Part shown: piece after piece, positions 1 to 9,192 of the stretch
How the letters are laid out: every line of letters begins with the position of its first letter
Numbering within the stretch: the first letter of the stretch is position 1
Assembly (NCBI GenBank): GCA_040255405.1
Contig: JBDZUX010000002.1
Span: forward strand, 1 to 64,000
From: 66-474 sp040255405
Lineage (GTDB): Bacteria; Pseudomonadota; Gammaproteobacteria; Xanthomonadales; Rhodanobacteraceae
Length of the DNA stretch: 64,000 nucleotides
Direction of reading: 5' to 3'
Translations under genes and position numbers: made by a program
Notes under the pieces: model-generated
What the model saw: the letters and a program-made list of their open reading frames with translations, nothing else
What the model was told of the DNA's origin: nothing
Database searches by the model: none

Positions 1-40
1 CCGCGATGGCGGCGTAAATGCGTTCATAGCGATCGTCCAT
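1..40 (-). CDS. N-terminus of a gene running off the window, possibly MGMT-like
   Basis: A start codon on the minus strand at 40 opens a frame reading MDDRYERIYAAIA before the window ends. A GTG two codons upstream (46) is an alternative start. The YxxIxAAIA-type opening resembles the start of Atl/MGMT-like DNA-binding proteins (usually followed by a PRGRVA motif), but only 13 residues are visible, so the identity is a guess. It would lie downstream of the 135-410 gene in the same direction. The 94 bases between them hold only a short direct repeat around CATGGCTGCG. Confidence 0.35.
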   Translation of the reverse strand, partial: MDDRYERIYAAIA

Positions 41-134
41 CGTCACCCGCACGCACAAAGACACAAAGCATGGCTGCGCGGCCGGCTCGCAAAGGCATGG
101 CTGCGACAATGCGTGCTCATGGACAGCCGAACGG

Positions 135-410
135 TTATTGCACCCGGAGGCGCCGCGCCACCACCATGCCGTAAATGCTGATCGCCAGCCACGCCACTTC
201 CAGCACGAGCGCCGGCAAACTGGACGAAGTGAACTGGCCAAACAACAGCGACAGCGCGACGCCCAACGCGCCGACCGCGTTCATCAGCTGGTAGACCAGG
301 CCGTTGCCATGCAGCTTCTGCGCCTGCAGCAGGAAATACGCGAGCAGCGTCAGGAGCATTCCGACCATCCCGGCGATGAACGCCCAATCGATGTTGATGC
401 TGATGCTCAT
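135..410 (-). CDS. CBU_0592-like small membrane protein
   Basis: This 91-residue protein has three hydrophobic segments (about residues 9-29, 43-60 and 66-86) and the pattern LLAYFLLQ...YQLMNAVGALGV...LEVAWLAISIYG, typical of the CBU_0592-like family of inner-membrane proteins of unknown function. The start is the ATG at 410 because it overlaps the rlmB stop codon by ATGA, which indicates translational coupling. A longer upstream frame only reads through rlmB in another phase and is not credible. The role is unknown; the conserved pairing with rlmB is context rather than proof of function. Confidence 0.8.
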   Translation of the reverse strand: MSISINIDWAFIAGMVGMLLTLLAYFLLQAQKLHGNGLVYQLMNAVGALGVALSLLFGQFTSSSLPALVLEVAWLAISIYGMVVARRLRVQ

Positions 411-1147
411 GGGTTGCCACTCCGTTGCCGCACCGCTTCGAACAAAGCGACGCCGGTCGCCACCGAGACATTCAAGCTTTCCGTGGCGCCCGGCATCGGA
501 ATCCGCGCCAAGTGATCGCAGGCTTCGCGCGTCAGCCGGCGCATGCCCTCGCCCTCGCCGCCCATCACCAGCGCGACCTTGCCCCTGAAGTCGACATCGT
601 AAAGCGAAGTCTCGGCTTCGCCGGCCAGACCCGTCAACCACACGCCGGCGTCCTTCAATTCGCGCAACGCGCGCGCGAGATTGGTCACCTCGACCAGCGG
701 CACGCGATCGACCGCGCCGGCCGAGGCGCGACGCACCACGGGCGTGACGCCAACTGCGCGATCCTTCGGGACGATCACCGCCGTGGCGCCGGCCGCCGCT
801 GCGCTGCGGATGCAGGCGCCGAAGTTGTGCGGATCGGTGACGCCGTCCAGCACCAGGAACAACGCGTTGTCCGCTTCAAGCAAACCGGCAAGGTCATGCT
901 CGGATTTCGCCGCGGGAACCTCGTAGTTCGCGGCGATGCCCTGATGCCGCGCGTGGCCGGAAACCTTGTCCAGCATCACGCGCGGGCGCGTGTGCACGCG
1001 CACGCCCAGGCGCTTGGCCTCGTTCACCAGCTCCGCGACGCGCGGATTGTGCGTGCCCTGTTCGACCAGCACTTCGCGCACGCGCGAGGGATCGTTGGCC
1101 AGCGCGCCTTCGACCGGGTTGATACCGACGATCCACGTTTCGCTCAT
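407..1147 (-). CDS. rlmB: 23S rRNA (guanosine-2'-O-)-methyltransferase RlmB
   Basis: RlmB is a SpoU-class (SPOUT) enzyme that methylates the 2'-OH of G2251 in the 23S rRNA peptidyl-transferase region using SAM. At 246 residues it has the usual length. The first 80 residues match the RNA-binding SpoU substrate domain. The trefoil-knot methylase domain follows, with motif 1 DGVTDPHNFGACIRSA (residues 101-116, conserved Asn108 and Arg114), motif 2 VALVMGGEGEGM and motif 3 IPMPGATESLNVSVA. The start is the ATG at 1147. It overlaps the next gene by 4 bases. The rnr gene lies upstream in the same direction, a common rnr-rlmB arrangement, here separated by a repeat-bearing gap of 137 bases. Confidence 0.96.
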   Translation of the reverse strand: MSETWIVGINPVEGALANDPSRVREVLVEQGTHNPRVAELVNEAKRLGVRVHTRPRVMLDKVSGHARHQGIAANYEVPAAKSEHDLAGLLEADNALFLVLDGVTDPHNFGACIRSAAAAGATAVIVPKDRAVGVTPVVRRASAGAVDRVPLVEVTNLARALRELKDAGVWLTGLAGEAETSLYDVDFRGKVALVMGGEGEGMRRLTREACDHLARIPMPGATESLNVSVATGVALFEAVRQRSGNP

Positions 1148-1170
1148 GCTGTTCCATCAATCAAGTCATC

Positions 1171-1275
1171 GTAATTCCGGACGCCGCGCAGCGGCGATCC
1201 GGAATCGGTGACTCTTGCGCAAAGCCACTGGGTTCCGGGTGCTGCCCGCAGACACTGCGGGCAGCCCCGGAATGA
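1171..1275. repeat. Intergenic palindromic repeat of the ATTCCGG family
   Basis: The rnr-rlmB spacer holds a hairpin with ATTCCGG/CCGGAAT arms around a CGCCG...CGGCG inner stem (1174-1204), a second hairpin GCTGCCCGC/GCGGGCAGC, and a closing CCCCGGAATGACG. The same end motif recurs at 3740-3970, 8367-8532, 24164-24339, about 47728-47850 and 53729-53838. It leaves almost no unique sequence between the two genes. Confidence 0.75.
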
Positions 1276-1284
1276 CGAGAAATC

Positions 1285-3642
1285 TCACCGCCGCCGACGC
1301 TGTTTTTCACCCGCGTCCCTTTCCCGCTCGTCGCGCCCCGACACCATCCTGAAATCGATCTTGCGATCTTCCATGCTCGCGCGCAGCACCTGCACGCGCA
1401 CCGCGTCACCGAGCCGGAAAATCGTGCCGGTGCGCTCGCCGCGCAGCTCATGCCGGCGTGCATCGAACTGGTAGTAGTCGTTGCGCAACTGGGTGATGTG
1501 CACCAGTCCCGACACCTTCGACTCGGTCAATTCCACGAACAGCCCGAACGAGGTGACGCCTGTGACGATACCGTCGAACTCCGCGCCGACGTGCTTTTCC
1601 ATCCACGCACACTTGTAGCGCTCGTCCACGTCGCGCTCGGCTTCCTCGGCGCGGCGCTCGGTGCGCGAGCAGTGCGCGGCCATCGTGGCCATCCTGGTCT
1701 CGGTGTAGAGGTACGCCGCCGGCTTGCCGTCCGCGAGCGCGTAACGAATGGCCCGATGCACCAGCAGGTCGGGATAACGGCGGATCGGCGACGTGAAGTG
1801 GGTGTAGGCGTCCAGCGCCAGGCCGAAATGGCCGTGGTTGGCGGTCTGGTAGCTCGCGAGGCTTTGCGCGCGCAGCAACACGCTGCGGAACAACTCGGCG
1901 TCGGCACGGTCGGCCACGCGATTCAGCAACGCGGCGAAGTCGCGCGGTTGCACGTCGGCCAGCGGCGGCAGCTTCAACTTGTATTCGCGCAGGAATGCCA
2001 GCAAATCTTCGTACTTGTCCGCCGGTGGCGGCGCGTGCACCCGGAACGGCGCGGGGACCTTCTTCTTCGAAAGGAACTTCGCCGCCTGCACGTTGGCGGC
2101 GATCATGCATTCCTCGATCAATTTGTGGGCGTCGTTACGCTCGTGCGCGCCCAGCGAAACCACTTCGCCCTTGTCGTCCAGCCGGTAATCGACTTCGCTG
2201 GTTTCGAATTCGATGGTGCCACGCCGCTTGCGCGCGGCGGCGAATGCCTGGTACAACGCGTGCAGGTGCTCGATGTGGGGCAGCAGCCTGTCCAGCGCGC
2301 GCCGCATTTCCTGGTCGTTCTGGCCGATGGCTTGCCAAACCTGGTCATACGTCAGCCGTGCGTGCGAACGCATCACTGCCGGATAGAACTTCGCGCGCGC
2401 GACCTCGCCATCGCTGTCCACCCGCATCTCGCACGCCATGCACAGGCGATCGACATCAGGGTTCAACGAGCAGATGCCATTGGACAATGTCTCCGGCAAC
2501 ATCGGGACCACGAAGCCAGGGAAGTACACCGACGTGCCACGCTTGAAGGCTTCTTCGTCCAGCGCGATTTCCGGCTGCACGTAATGCGAAACATCCGCGA
2601 TCGCGACGATCAACTTGAAGCCGCCGCCGCGCACCGGCTCGGCGTAAACGGCGTCGTCGAAATCGCGCGAATCGGCGCCGTCGATGGTGACCAGCGGCAG
2701 TTTGCGCAGGTCCACGCGGCCTTCACACTCGGCCCGGGTCACGCTCGGCTCGACGTCTTCGGCCTCGCGCGTGACCTCGCCCGGCCACGCGTGCGGCAGC
2801 CCGTGGCTTTCGATCGCCATCTCCACGATCAACGAGGGCTGCAGGCGCTCGCCCAGCACACTGACGATGCGTCCGATCGGACCCCGCTGCGGCGTCGGCG
2901 GCTCGGTGATCTCCGCCACCACGATCTGGCCGTCGCGCGCGCCGTTGCGCGCATCGGGCGGGATCAGCACGTCCTGGTGCAGGCGGCGATCGTCGGGATC
3001 GACCACGACCACGCCATGCGCTTCCACCACCCGACCCACCAGCCGCGGCGCTCGGCGTTCCAGCACCTCGCGGATGGCGCCCTGCTGCCGGCCGCGCCGG
3101 TCGACGCCGACCACCGACGCCAGCACACGATCGCCGTGGAGCACCTGCCGCATCTGCGCGGGCGACAGATACAAGTCGTCACCGCCCTCGTCCGGCCGCA
3201 GGAATCCGTAACCGTCCGCATTGGCCAGCACCGTGCCCGCAATCAGGCCGATCCGCTCGGCGGGCGCGAGGCCGCCGCGGCGGCTTTCCAGCAACTGGCC
3301 GTCGCGCAGCATCGCGTGCAGGCGCTTGTCCAGGGCTTCGCGCCGCACCTCATCATGGATACCCAGGGCCTCCGCGATCGCGTCCGCGCGCAACAAGCTG
3401 CCGCGCTCGGCCAGCAAGGCCAGGATTGCCTCGCGGCTCGGGATGGGATGCTCGTACCGCCGCGCCTCCCGCTCGGCGTGCGGGTCGACGAAGCCGCGCG
3501 CCTGTTTCTTGTCGACCTTGTGCGCCGGCTGTTTCTTCCTGGCGTTGTCGCGCGGCGGCGACTCGCGCCGGCGCGCGTCGGTTTGCTTCTGCGCGCGCGG
3601 CTTGCGCGCGGGACGGGACGGCGGACGGTTGCGTCTTGGCAT
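1285..3642 (-). CDS. rnr: Ribonuclease R
   Basis: RNase R is a processive 3'-5' exoribonuclease of the RNase II/RNB family that degrades structured RNA, rRNA fragments and tagged mRNA. The 785-residue protein has a very basic N-terminal extension (residues 1-60), a winged-helix N-terminal segment (about 65-125), cold-shock OB folds (about 130-260), the RNB catalytic domain with the metal-binding signature DGADSRDFDD (321-330), and a C-terminal S1 domain (about 665-745, IVTGVTSFGLFVEL) followed by a basic tail ending KQRRRR. The start is the ATG at 3642. It is slightly shorter than the E. coli enzyme (813) but complete. rlmB follows downstream. Confidence 0.96.
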   Translation of the reverse strand: MPRRNRPPSRPARKPRAQKQTDARRRESPPRDNARKKQPAHKVDKKQARGFVDPHAEREARRYEHPIPSREAILALLAERGSLLRADAIAEALGIHDEVRREALDKRLHAMLRDGQLLESRRGGLAPAERIGLIAGTVLANADGYGFLRPDEGGDDLYLSPAQMRQVLHGDRVLASVVGVDRRGRQQGAIREVLERRAPRLVGRVVEAHGVVVVDPDDRRLHQDVLIPPDARNGARDGQIVVAEITEPPTPQRGPIGRIVSVLGERLQPSLIVEMAIESHGLPHAWPGEVTREAEDVEPSVTRAECEGRVDLRKLPLVTIDGADSRDFDDAVYAEPVRGGGFKLIVAIADVSHYVQPEIALDEEAFKRGTSVYFPGFVVPMLPETLSNGICSLNPDVDRLCMACEMRVDSDGEVARAKFYPAVMRSHARLTYDQVWQAIGQNDQEMRRALDRLLPHIEHLHALYQAFAAARKRRGTIEFETSEVDYRLDDKGEVVSLGAHERNDAHKLIEECMIAANVQAAKFLSKKKVPAPFRVHAPPPADKYEDLLAFLREYKLKLPPLADVQPRDFAALLNRVADRADAELFRSVLLRAQSLASYQTANHGHFGLALDAYTHFTSPIRRYPDLLVHRAIRYALADGKPAAYLYTETRMATMAAHCSRTERRAEEAERDVDERYKCAWMEKHVGAEFDGIVTGVTSFGLFVELTESKVSGLVHITQLRNDYYQFDARRHELRGERTGTIFRLGDAVRVQVLRASMEDRKIDFRMVSGRDERERDAGEKQRRRR

Positions 3643-3739
3643 TCCACCAGCGTCGCGCAGCCGCGTCGCGAAAGCAAGCCCGCGTGACCTTCCACGCCGG
3701 GCGGACTTGCACGCGCGTCGAGGAAGCTCCGATTTCGCT

Positions 3740-3970
3740 CGTCATCCCGGCGAAAAGCGGGGAGCCAGTGACCTTGGCGCAATGCGCCGAAGTGCAAAGT
3801 AGCCGGGTGACGCGCCGCGTCCTGCGGCTTGCCTTTCAGGCCACCGGCTGCGCCGATGTTCGCTACGGCATCCTGCCCCCGCGGTCCGGATCTCGCTTCG
3901 CGATTGCGTTTGCGGAGCGGCGGCGCGTGGCGCGAGCGCCATGCATGGCGCGAGTAATTCCGGGATGACG
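3740..3970. repeat. Composite palindromic repeat between the peroxidase and rnr genes
   Basis: The element is bounded by CGTCATCCCGG at 3740 and the inverted CCGGGATGACG ending at 3970. It contains internal hairpins and a stretch (TGCGTTTGCGGAG...GCGCGAGCGCCATGCATGGCGCGAG) that loosely resembles the cassette at 8400-8475 and 24235-24320. It fills most of the 353-base gap 3643-3995. In the remainder (3643-3739 and 3971-3995) no gene is seen. Confidence 0.7.
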
Positions 3971-3995
3971 AGCAGCGGGATTGATCAGAGGTACA

Positions 3996-5429
3996 TTACA
4001 GCGCCGACAGGAACGCCACCAGGTCGCTTTTTTGCTGTTCGGTCATCCCGATGTGGAAGCGCGTGTCGTAGAAGTCCACGACGTCGTGCAGGGTCGCGGC
4101 CGAACCGTTGTGGAAATACGGCGCGCGCGCGGCAAGCCCGCGCAGGTTGGGGCCCTTGAATTTGCCGATGTCCGCCCACTTGCCGGTCAGCATCGCGAGG
4201 CCCGGATCGGTGGTGCGGACCACCTCGCCGGTCTTGATGTTGGTCAGCGTGTACAACGGCAGGTCGGGTGTGCGCCGGTTTGCGTCGGCAATGCCGATAT
4301 TCAAAGGCGCGGCTACCGAATGATTGCCGATGTTGGGCGAATCGTGGCAAGTGCCGCAGGTGCCGCGGATCACCGGCTGGCCGGTCGCATCGTTCAGGCC
4401 GGCCACGCCGGCAATGTTGATCGGCATCGAGTTGAACAGCGCCTGGCCGCGCGCGATCGCGGCGCGCGCCAGCGCGCGCCCGTCGAAGCGGCGTGCGCGA
4501 TCCGGTTCGCGCCAATGATCGAACAGTCGCATCACCTTCGGGTCGAACGGATCGAGGCTCGGATCATTGCCGAGCGAGTCGTTGATGCCCACCCAGAATC
4601 TCTGCTGCGCGAGGATTTCGGCACCGCCCATGCCGTTGTCCTCGTTGAGAAGCCCGGCCTGGTTGTCGTAATACTGCGCCGTGACGAGGTGCAGTTCGAA
4701 ACCGACGATCGCATCCAGCGTCGACTGGCTCGGCGCCAGCGCGGCCTGCTCGTGGCCGAGCACCGCGTGCAGGGCCTGCGACGCGAGGCTGAGGCGCAAG
4801 TCCCCGACGTTGATGCCGGCATCCATCGGCGGCTTGAATGCCAGGTAGGTTTCGCGGCCGTCCCACATCACCGCGGTGTCCCAGATCAGGTTGGTCGCAG
4901 GCAGCGGACGCCGGAACAGCGAAAGCGCCTGCGCGCTGGCGTAGCCGTACGGATCGTCCACGGCGGTCAGCTTGAACTCGGCGTTCGCCGGAACCGGCAG
5001 GCTCACCCGGATCACGCCGCGATTGAGCAGCATCGAGTAGGCGGCTTCACGCGCGGCCAGCGTGGATACATCCGCCAGCGGCGAATTGGCGCCATCGACC
5101 GGACGGAAGATCGGATCGGTGCCGCGGGTCATCCTGAAACGCTTGCGAACCTCGGCGGCTGAAATCGTCCAGCCTTCGGCCTGCCGGTGGCAGGAATCGC
5201 ACGAGCGCCCGTTGCTGCCCAGGCTCTGGAAAAACGGACTGCTCTTGTCGATGTGGCCCGCAGGGCTGCTGGTCTGCAACCAGCCCGACGGGTCACGCGT
5301 GACCAGCCCATCCGCATGGGAAGGCATTGCGGGCTGCCGCGCGGGACTGCCGGCCGCCACGACCAGCAAGACCACGGCAGCCGCCGAACGGAAACGGCCG
5401 CCTGACCACGGCAAGTGTCGATCGAACAT
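3996..5429 (-). CDS. Di-heme cytochrome c peroxidase / MauG-type protein
   Basis: This 477-residue protein is predicted to be periplasmic and to carry two c-type hemes. It has an N-terminal hydrophobic segment (about 14-30, signal peptide or anchor) and two heme motifs, CDSCH (77-81) and CGTCH (358-362), with the C-terminal APYFHNGSAATLHDVVDFY block found in bacterial CCP/MauG proteins. Such proteins reduce hydrogen peroxide or perform MauG-like oxidations. It is longer than classical CCP (about 330 residues), with an expanded region between the hemes. The start at 5429 was chosen over upstream codons because AGGGAGA lies 8 bases before it. It sits 95 bases downstream of the kinase gene on the same strand. 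Confidence 0.85.
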   Translation of the reverse strand: MFDRHLPWSGGRFRSAAAVVLLVVAAGSPARQPAMPSHADGLVTRDPSGWLQTSSPAGHIDKSSPFFQSLGSNGRSCDSCHRQAEGWTISAAEVRKRFRMTRGTDPIFRPVDGANSPLADVSTLAAREAAYSMLLNRGVIRVSLPVPANAEFKLTAVDDPYGYASAQALSLFRRPLPATNLIWDTAVMWDGRETYLAFKPPMDAGINVGDLRLSLASQALHAVLGHEQAALAPSQSTLDAIVGFELHLVTAQYYDNQAGLLNEDNGMGGAEILAQQRFWVGINDSLGNDPSLDPFDPKVMRLFDHWREPDRARRFDGRALARAAIARGQALFNSMPINIAGVAGLNDATGQPVIRGTCGTCHDSPNIGNHSVAAPLNIGIADANRRTPDLPLYTLTNIKTGEVVRTTDPGLAMLTGKWADIGKFKGPNLRGLAARAPYFHNGSAATLHDVVDFYDTRFHIGMTEQQKSDLVAFLSAL

Positions 5430-5524
5430 CGCGCTGTTCTCCCTCTGCGGATGGGCATCAGGAAGAACACCGTCCCGGCAGCAATTGCGACACGCGCACG
5501 CCTGCTCCGAAAAGGCGGCGCGGA

Positions 5525-8305
5525 TCACCGCATCAGGACCCCGCACGACCCGACGGGGTGCGAAAGCCCTGTGAGCGGGCCGGCGAGTTCCGGGTGCGCG
5601 GCAAGATGGTTTGCGTCGATGATCACCCGTGCCGCGCTGGCCTGCGCGGCAGCGCCAGCACAATCACCCGCCTCGGCCGTGGCAACCGCGAGCCACAACT
5701 GCGCGGCCACGCGGCGCGGATGCGAAGGCGGCAACTCGATACCGGCGCGCCGGATCGCCCTGGCCAGTTGCGCGCGTGCGACGCCCGGCTGGTGACGCAG
5801 CAATTCCACTCGCGCCAGCAATGTTTGCGCCCACAACAGCATCGGGTCATCGCGCCCGGCCACGGCGGCAAAATCCTGTTCGACCGTAGCCTGCAGACCG
5901 ACGGGGCACTGCGGGCCGGGCGACTGCGTGCACGCCAGCAACAACCGCGCTTCGGCGATCAGCAGCGGCATTTTCCAGCCGCGCGTGCGCAATCCCGCGA
6001 TCGCGTTCGGCAACCCTTCGCGTGCGCGCGCCGGCTGGCCTTCCAGCAGCGCGATGCCGGCCAGTTCGCTGTCCACGCGACCGATGCGCATCCGGTTGGC
6101 AGGTGCGGTGCCGTACAGCGTGCGGGCCTGTTCCAGCAGCGCTTTCGCACGGTCCAGATGGCCGGCCTCGATTTCGCCCACGGCGGCGGTTTCCAGCGAA
6201 TCGCCGTGCAATGCCGAATCGGCGCCGAATCCCTCGGCGGAAAGCTTCTGCGCCAGCGCGCAGTCCCGCACCGTCGATGCATGATCCACCCGCGCACCGT
6301 CCAGCACGCACGCCTTTTGCGCCGTGTATACCCGCGTGACCTGCGGTTTGCCGCCGATGCGCGCGTAATCGGCCAGCGCGCGGTCGAACAACTTGTGCGC
6401 TTCCCTCCAGTGGCCGGCACGCCATTCGGCCGAGGCCCAGCCGCCCATCGCCAGCGCGGTTTCATTGCTGTCCGGGCCGAAGTGCGCAAGTTCGAACCGA
6501 TAGGTCTTCTCCCACATCGGGATCGCTTCGGCATAGCGCTCCAGGCCCTCGAGCGCGGAAGCGAGGTCGTTGTAGCCGACACCGACGCGCGGGTCGTCCG
6601 GACCCCATGTCGCGATCCTTTCATCAAGCGCCTCGCGCGTGAGCTGCAGCGCGGCCTCGCCGTGGCCCTCGATGTTCTCGACCGCCGCCAGCGGTTCGAG
6701 CAGGTCGACCAGGGCTTCGCCGTGGATGCCCTGCGCCTGCATGCGCCGATGCGCGAGGCGCAAGTCGGCGCCGCCGGCCGCGTAGTCCTCGTCGCGTACC
6801 GCGGCATAGCCACGCGCGGTGAGCGCACGGATCGCGTTGATGTCCGACGGCGGCAATGCGCGTTGCGAAAGCGCGACCGCCTGATCCGCCAACCTTCGCG
6901 ATTGCGGGATGTCGCCGAGGTTTTCGTACAGCCGCGAAAACATGGCCAGCAAATCGACCCGTTCGCCGGGCCCGAGCCGCGGCGAGCGTTCCAGCTTGGC
7001 GACGCCGCGCGCCAGCAATTCATCGAGCCTGGGCTGTTTCGATGCGGCAACGCCATAGCGGACGGGCGCGAACAGGCTCTCGACGAAATCGCGCACCATG
7101 TTGGCACGCGCGGCCTGCTGGCGTGCCACGTGCGCCTGCCACAACGCGATCGACAGCGACGCGAAGATCGCGAGCAACAGGGCCGCGGTCATCGCGACGC
7201 CGCCGCGATGGCGCGCCGCGAACCGGCTGGCGCGATACCAGCGCGACGGCGGGTGCGCGCGTACCGGCAGGCAATCGAGGTAACGCTCGATGTCATCGGC
7301 CAGCGTGCCGGCCGAGCCGTAACGGCGTTCCGGCTCCGCATCGGTGGCCTTGGCGACGATGTTGGCGAGGTCGCCCCGCAGCCCGCGCCCATGTTTCGGT
7401 CGCGACGATGACGCACGCACGACCACCGCGCGCGCCGTGTTCACCTGCCCGGGCGCATTGCGTTCGCCGATCAGCAGTTCGCGCAGCAGCACACCCAGCG
7501 CGTAGACATCGGTCGCGGTGGTGATCGCGCCGGGCGTGAACTGTTCCGGCGCGGCGTAGGCCGGGGTCAGGGCGTGGTGCCGCGTGCGCGTGGCGTCTTC
7601 GGTGTCGTCCAGCAGCTTGGCAATGCCGAAGTCCAGCAACTTCATCTCGCCGTCGGCGGTGACCAGCACGTTGGAAGGTTTCAGGTCGCGGTGGACGATC
7701 AGCGCGCGGTGGGCGGATTCGACCGCCCGGCACACGCGCAGGAACAGGGTCAGCCGCTGGCGCTCCGGCAGCGCGCGCTCACGCGCATGAATCGTGATGG
7801 GCTGGCCCTCGACCAGTTCCAGCGCGATGTAGGCAAGACCGTTGCCCGCGACGCCGCCCTCGATCAGCCGCGCGATGCCGGGATGGCGCAGGCGCGCCAG
7901 CGCTTCGCGTTCGTGATGGAAGCGGCGCCGCGCTTCCGCGGTGTACAAGCCGCGCGCCAGCAGCTTGACCGCAACGAACTGACGCACGCCCTCCAGGTCG
8001 CGAAACGCGCGGAACACCGTGGACGAACCGCCCTCGCCCAGCACCTCCAGCAACTCGAACGGACCGATGCGACTGCCCGCCGGCAACGGCTCGACGTCTT
8101 CGACTTCGCCGATCGCCCTGGCGGCGCTGGCGGCATCACCCGCGGCCAGCCAGTCGTCCCGTTCCGCGTCGGCCGCCAGCATCCGTTCCAGATCGGCGCG
8201 CACCGCCCCGTCGCTGCACTGCTCGGCAAGCAGGCGCGTGCGCGCATTCGCCGGCAGCGACAGCGCCTGCTCGAACAAGTCACGCAGCGTCGGCGTGGAA
8301 TCCAC
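5525..8305 (-). CDS. Serine/threonine protein kinase with transmembrane segment and TPR region
   Basis: This is a Hanks-type kinase of 926 residues. The kinase domain spans about 80-345, with the glycine loop GEGGSSTVF (90-98), catalytic Lys114, HRDLKPSN (Asp207), DFG (225-227) and AAPEQF. One membrane helix follows (about 370-390) and then a roughly 530-residue region of TPR-like helices, probably periplasmic. The start at 8305 (GTG) is preferred because GGAGG lies 9 bases upstream; a GTG at 8365 would add 20 residues. The gene lies directly downstream of an ECF sigma factor of the type usually paired with TPR kinases, suggesting the kinase acts in the same signalling unit. The ligand and substrates are unknown. 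The C-terminal half does not contain a recognisable enzymatic domain. Confidence 0.88.
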   Translation of the reverse strand: MDSTPTLRDLFEQALSLPANARTRLLAEQCSDGAVRADLERMLAADAERDDWLAAGDAASAARAIGEVEDVEPLPAGSRIGPFELLEVLGEGGSSTVFRAFRDLEGVRQFVAVKLLARGLYTAEARRRFHHEREALARLRHPGIARLIEGGVAGNGLAYIALELVEGQPITIHARERALPERQRLTLFLRVCRAVESAHRALIVHRDLKPSNVLVTADGEMKLLDFGIAKLLDDTEDATRTRHHALTPAYAAPEQFTPGAITTATDVYALGVLLRELLIGERNAPGQVNTARAVVVRASSSRPKHGRGLRGDLANIVAKATDAEPERRYGSAGTLADDIERYLDCLPVRAHPPSRWYRASRFAARHRGGVAMTAALLLAIFASLSIALWQAHVARQQAARANMVRDFVESLFAPVRYGVAASKQPRLDELLARGVAKLERSPRLGPGERVDLLAMFSRLYENLGDIPQSRRLADQAVALSQRALPPSDINAIRALTARGYAAVRDEDYAAGGADLRLAHRRMQAQGIHGEALVDLLEPLAAVENIEGHGEAALQLTREALDERIATWGPDDPRVGVGYNDLASALEGLERYAEAIPMWEKTYRFELAHFGPDSNETALAMGGWASAEWRAGHWREAHKLFDRALADYARIGGKPQVTRVYTAQKACVLDGARVDHASTVRDCALAQKLSAEGFGADSALHGDSLETAAVGEIEAGHLDRAKALLEQARTLYGTAPANRMRIGRVDSELAGIALLEGQPARAREGLPNAIAGLRTRGWKMPLLIAEARLLLACTQSPGPQCPVGLQATVEQDFAAVAGRDDPMLLWAQTLLARVELLRHQPGVARAQLARAIRRAGIELPPSHPRRVAAQLWLAVATAEAGDCAGAAAQASAARVIIDANHLAAHPELAGPLTGLSHPVGSCGVLMR

Positions 8306-8366
8306 CGCGGCAACCCTCCGACCCACATCCAAAAAACTTTCCGAAAATCGGGAAATTCCCTCCACT

Positions 8367-8532
8367 CGTCATCCCGGACGCCGCGAAGCGACGATCCGAC
8401 TGCGTTTGCAGGATTGCAAACGCGAACGCCGAAGGCGGCCCGCAGGGCGAGCGCCAGGGACGGCGCGAGTCAACCCAGCGCCTTCGCCTCTCAACGACAG
8501 TCACTGGATCCCCGCTGGCGCGGGGATGACGA
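8367..8532. repeat. Composite palindromic repeat with a cassette shared with 24235-24320
   Basis: It starts CGTCATCCCGG and ends CGCGGGGATGACG. Inside are TGCGTTTGCAGGATTGCAAACGCGA and GCCGAAGGCGGC hairpins. About 85 bases (8400-8490) match, in inverted orientation, the element upstream of czcB at 24235-24320. When translated in one frame both give a phrase like FAGLQTRTPKAARRA, which is a repeat artefact and not a protein. It separates the sigma factor and kinase genes. Confidence 0.75.
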
Positions 8533-8587
8533 GAGAATTGGGTCTATCCATAAACCCCATCCATGTCTCAAATGCGACCGAAAATCT

Positions 8588-9121
8588 TCATTCCAGATGT
8601 GTCTTGATGAACGCGCGCGCGAAACGCCAATCGCGATCGATGGTGCGGCGCGTCAACCCAAGGGTGGCGGCGACCTGTTCCAGGCTGAGGCCCGCGAAAT
8701 AACGAAGCTCGACCACCCTGGCCGCGCGGGCGTCGTTTTGTTCCAGCGCGTCCAGCGCCGCATCCAGCGCCAGCGCCTGCTCGGCGGTTTCGATCGCCAG
8801 TTGGGCATTGCGGTCATCCAGCGTGACGCGATTCCATTGGCCGCCCGCGCGCAATCGCAGCCGGTCGCGCGCGCGATTGATCAGGAGATGGCGCATCGCG
8901 CGGGCCGCGTAGGCGAAAAATTGCGCCGGTTCCCGGAATTGAAGGGCCGGCCGATCGCCCATGCGCAGGTACAACTCGTGCACCAGTTCGGTGGTCTCGA
9001 GGGTACCGTCGCGGCGCCGGCCGGCCAGTCGGCGCGAGGCCATGGCTTTCAGGCGCGCATAGACCTCGACGAACAATGCGTCGGTGGAAGATCCGGCCCG
9101 CATCTCGCTGCAGTCGACCAT
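8588..9121 (-). CDS. ECF-type RNA polymerase sigma factor (TIGR02999-like)
   Basis: This 177-residue sigma factor has a region 2-like block (about 10-90, TLETTELVHELYLRMG...FFAYAARAMRHLLINRARDRLR) and region 4 with a C-terminal helix-turn-helix (about 120-172, ARVVELRYFAGLSLEQVAATLGLTRRTIDRDW). These features match the ECF subfamily commonly encoded beside TPR-containing Ser/Thr kinases. The start at 9121 has GGGAGG five bases upstream. No anti-sigma factor is visible; in this subfamily the neighbouring kinase may take that control role, which is inference. The scaffold gap begins 71 bases upstream, so any promoter or upstream partner may be hidden. Confidence 0.92.
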   Translation of the reverse strand: MVDCSEMRAGSSTDALFVEVYARLKAMASRRLAGRRRDGTLETTELVHELYLRMGDRPALQFREPAQFFAYAARAMRHLLINRARDRLRLRAGGQWNRVTLDDRNAQLAIETAEQALALDAALDALEQNDARAARVVELRYFAGLSLEQVAATLGLTRRTIDRDWRFARAFIKTHLE

Positions 9122-9192
9122 GAGGCCTCCCGACCCCCGCGACGCCTGTCCGCGAATGCCAGCCTCACGCAGAACGGCGGCGAACGCAAGCC

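Noticed and set aside
1450..3687. A 745-residue open frame on the plus strand opposite rnr
   Set aside because: High-GC sequence gives long antisense frames; composition is Arg/His rich and no domain is seen. The minus-strand RNase R is certain.
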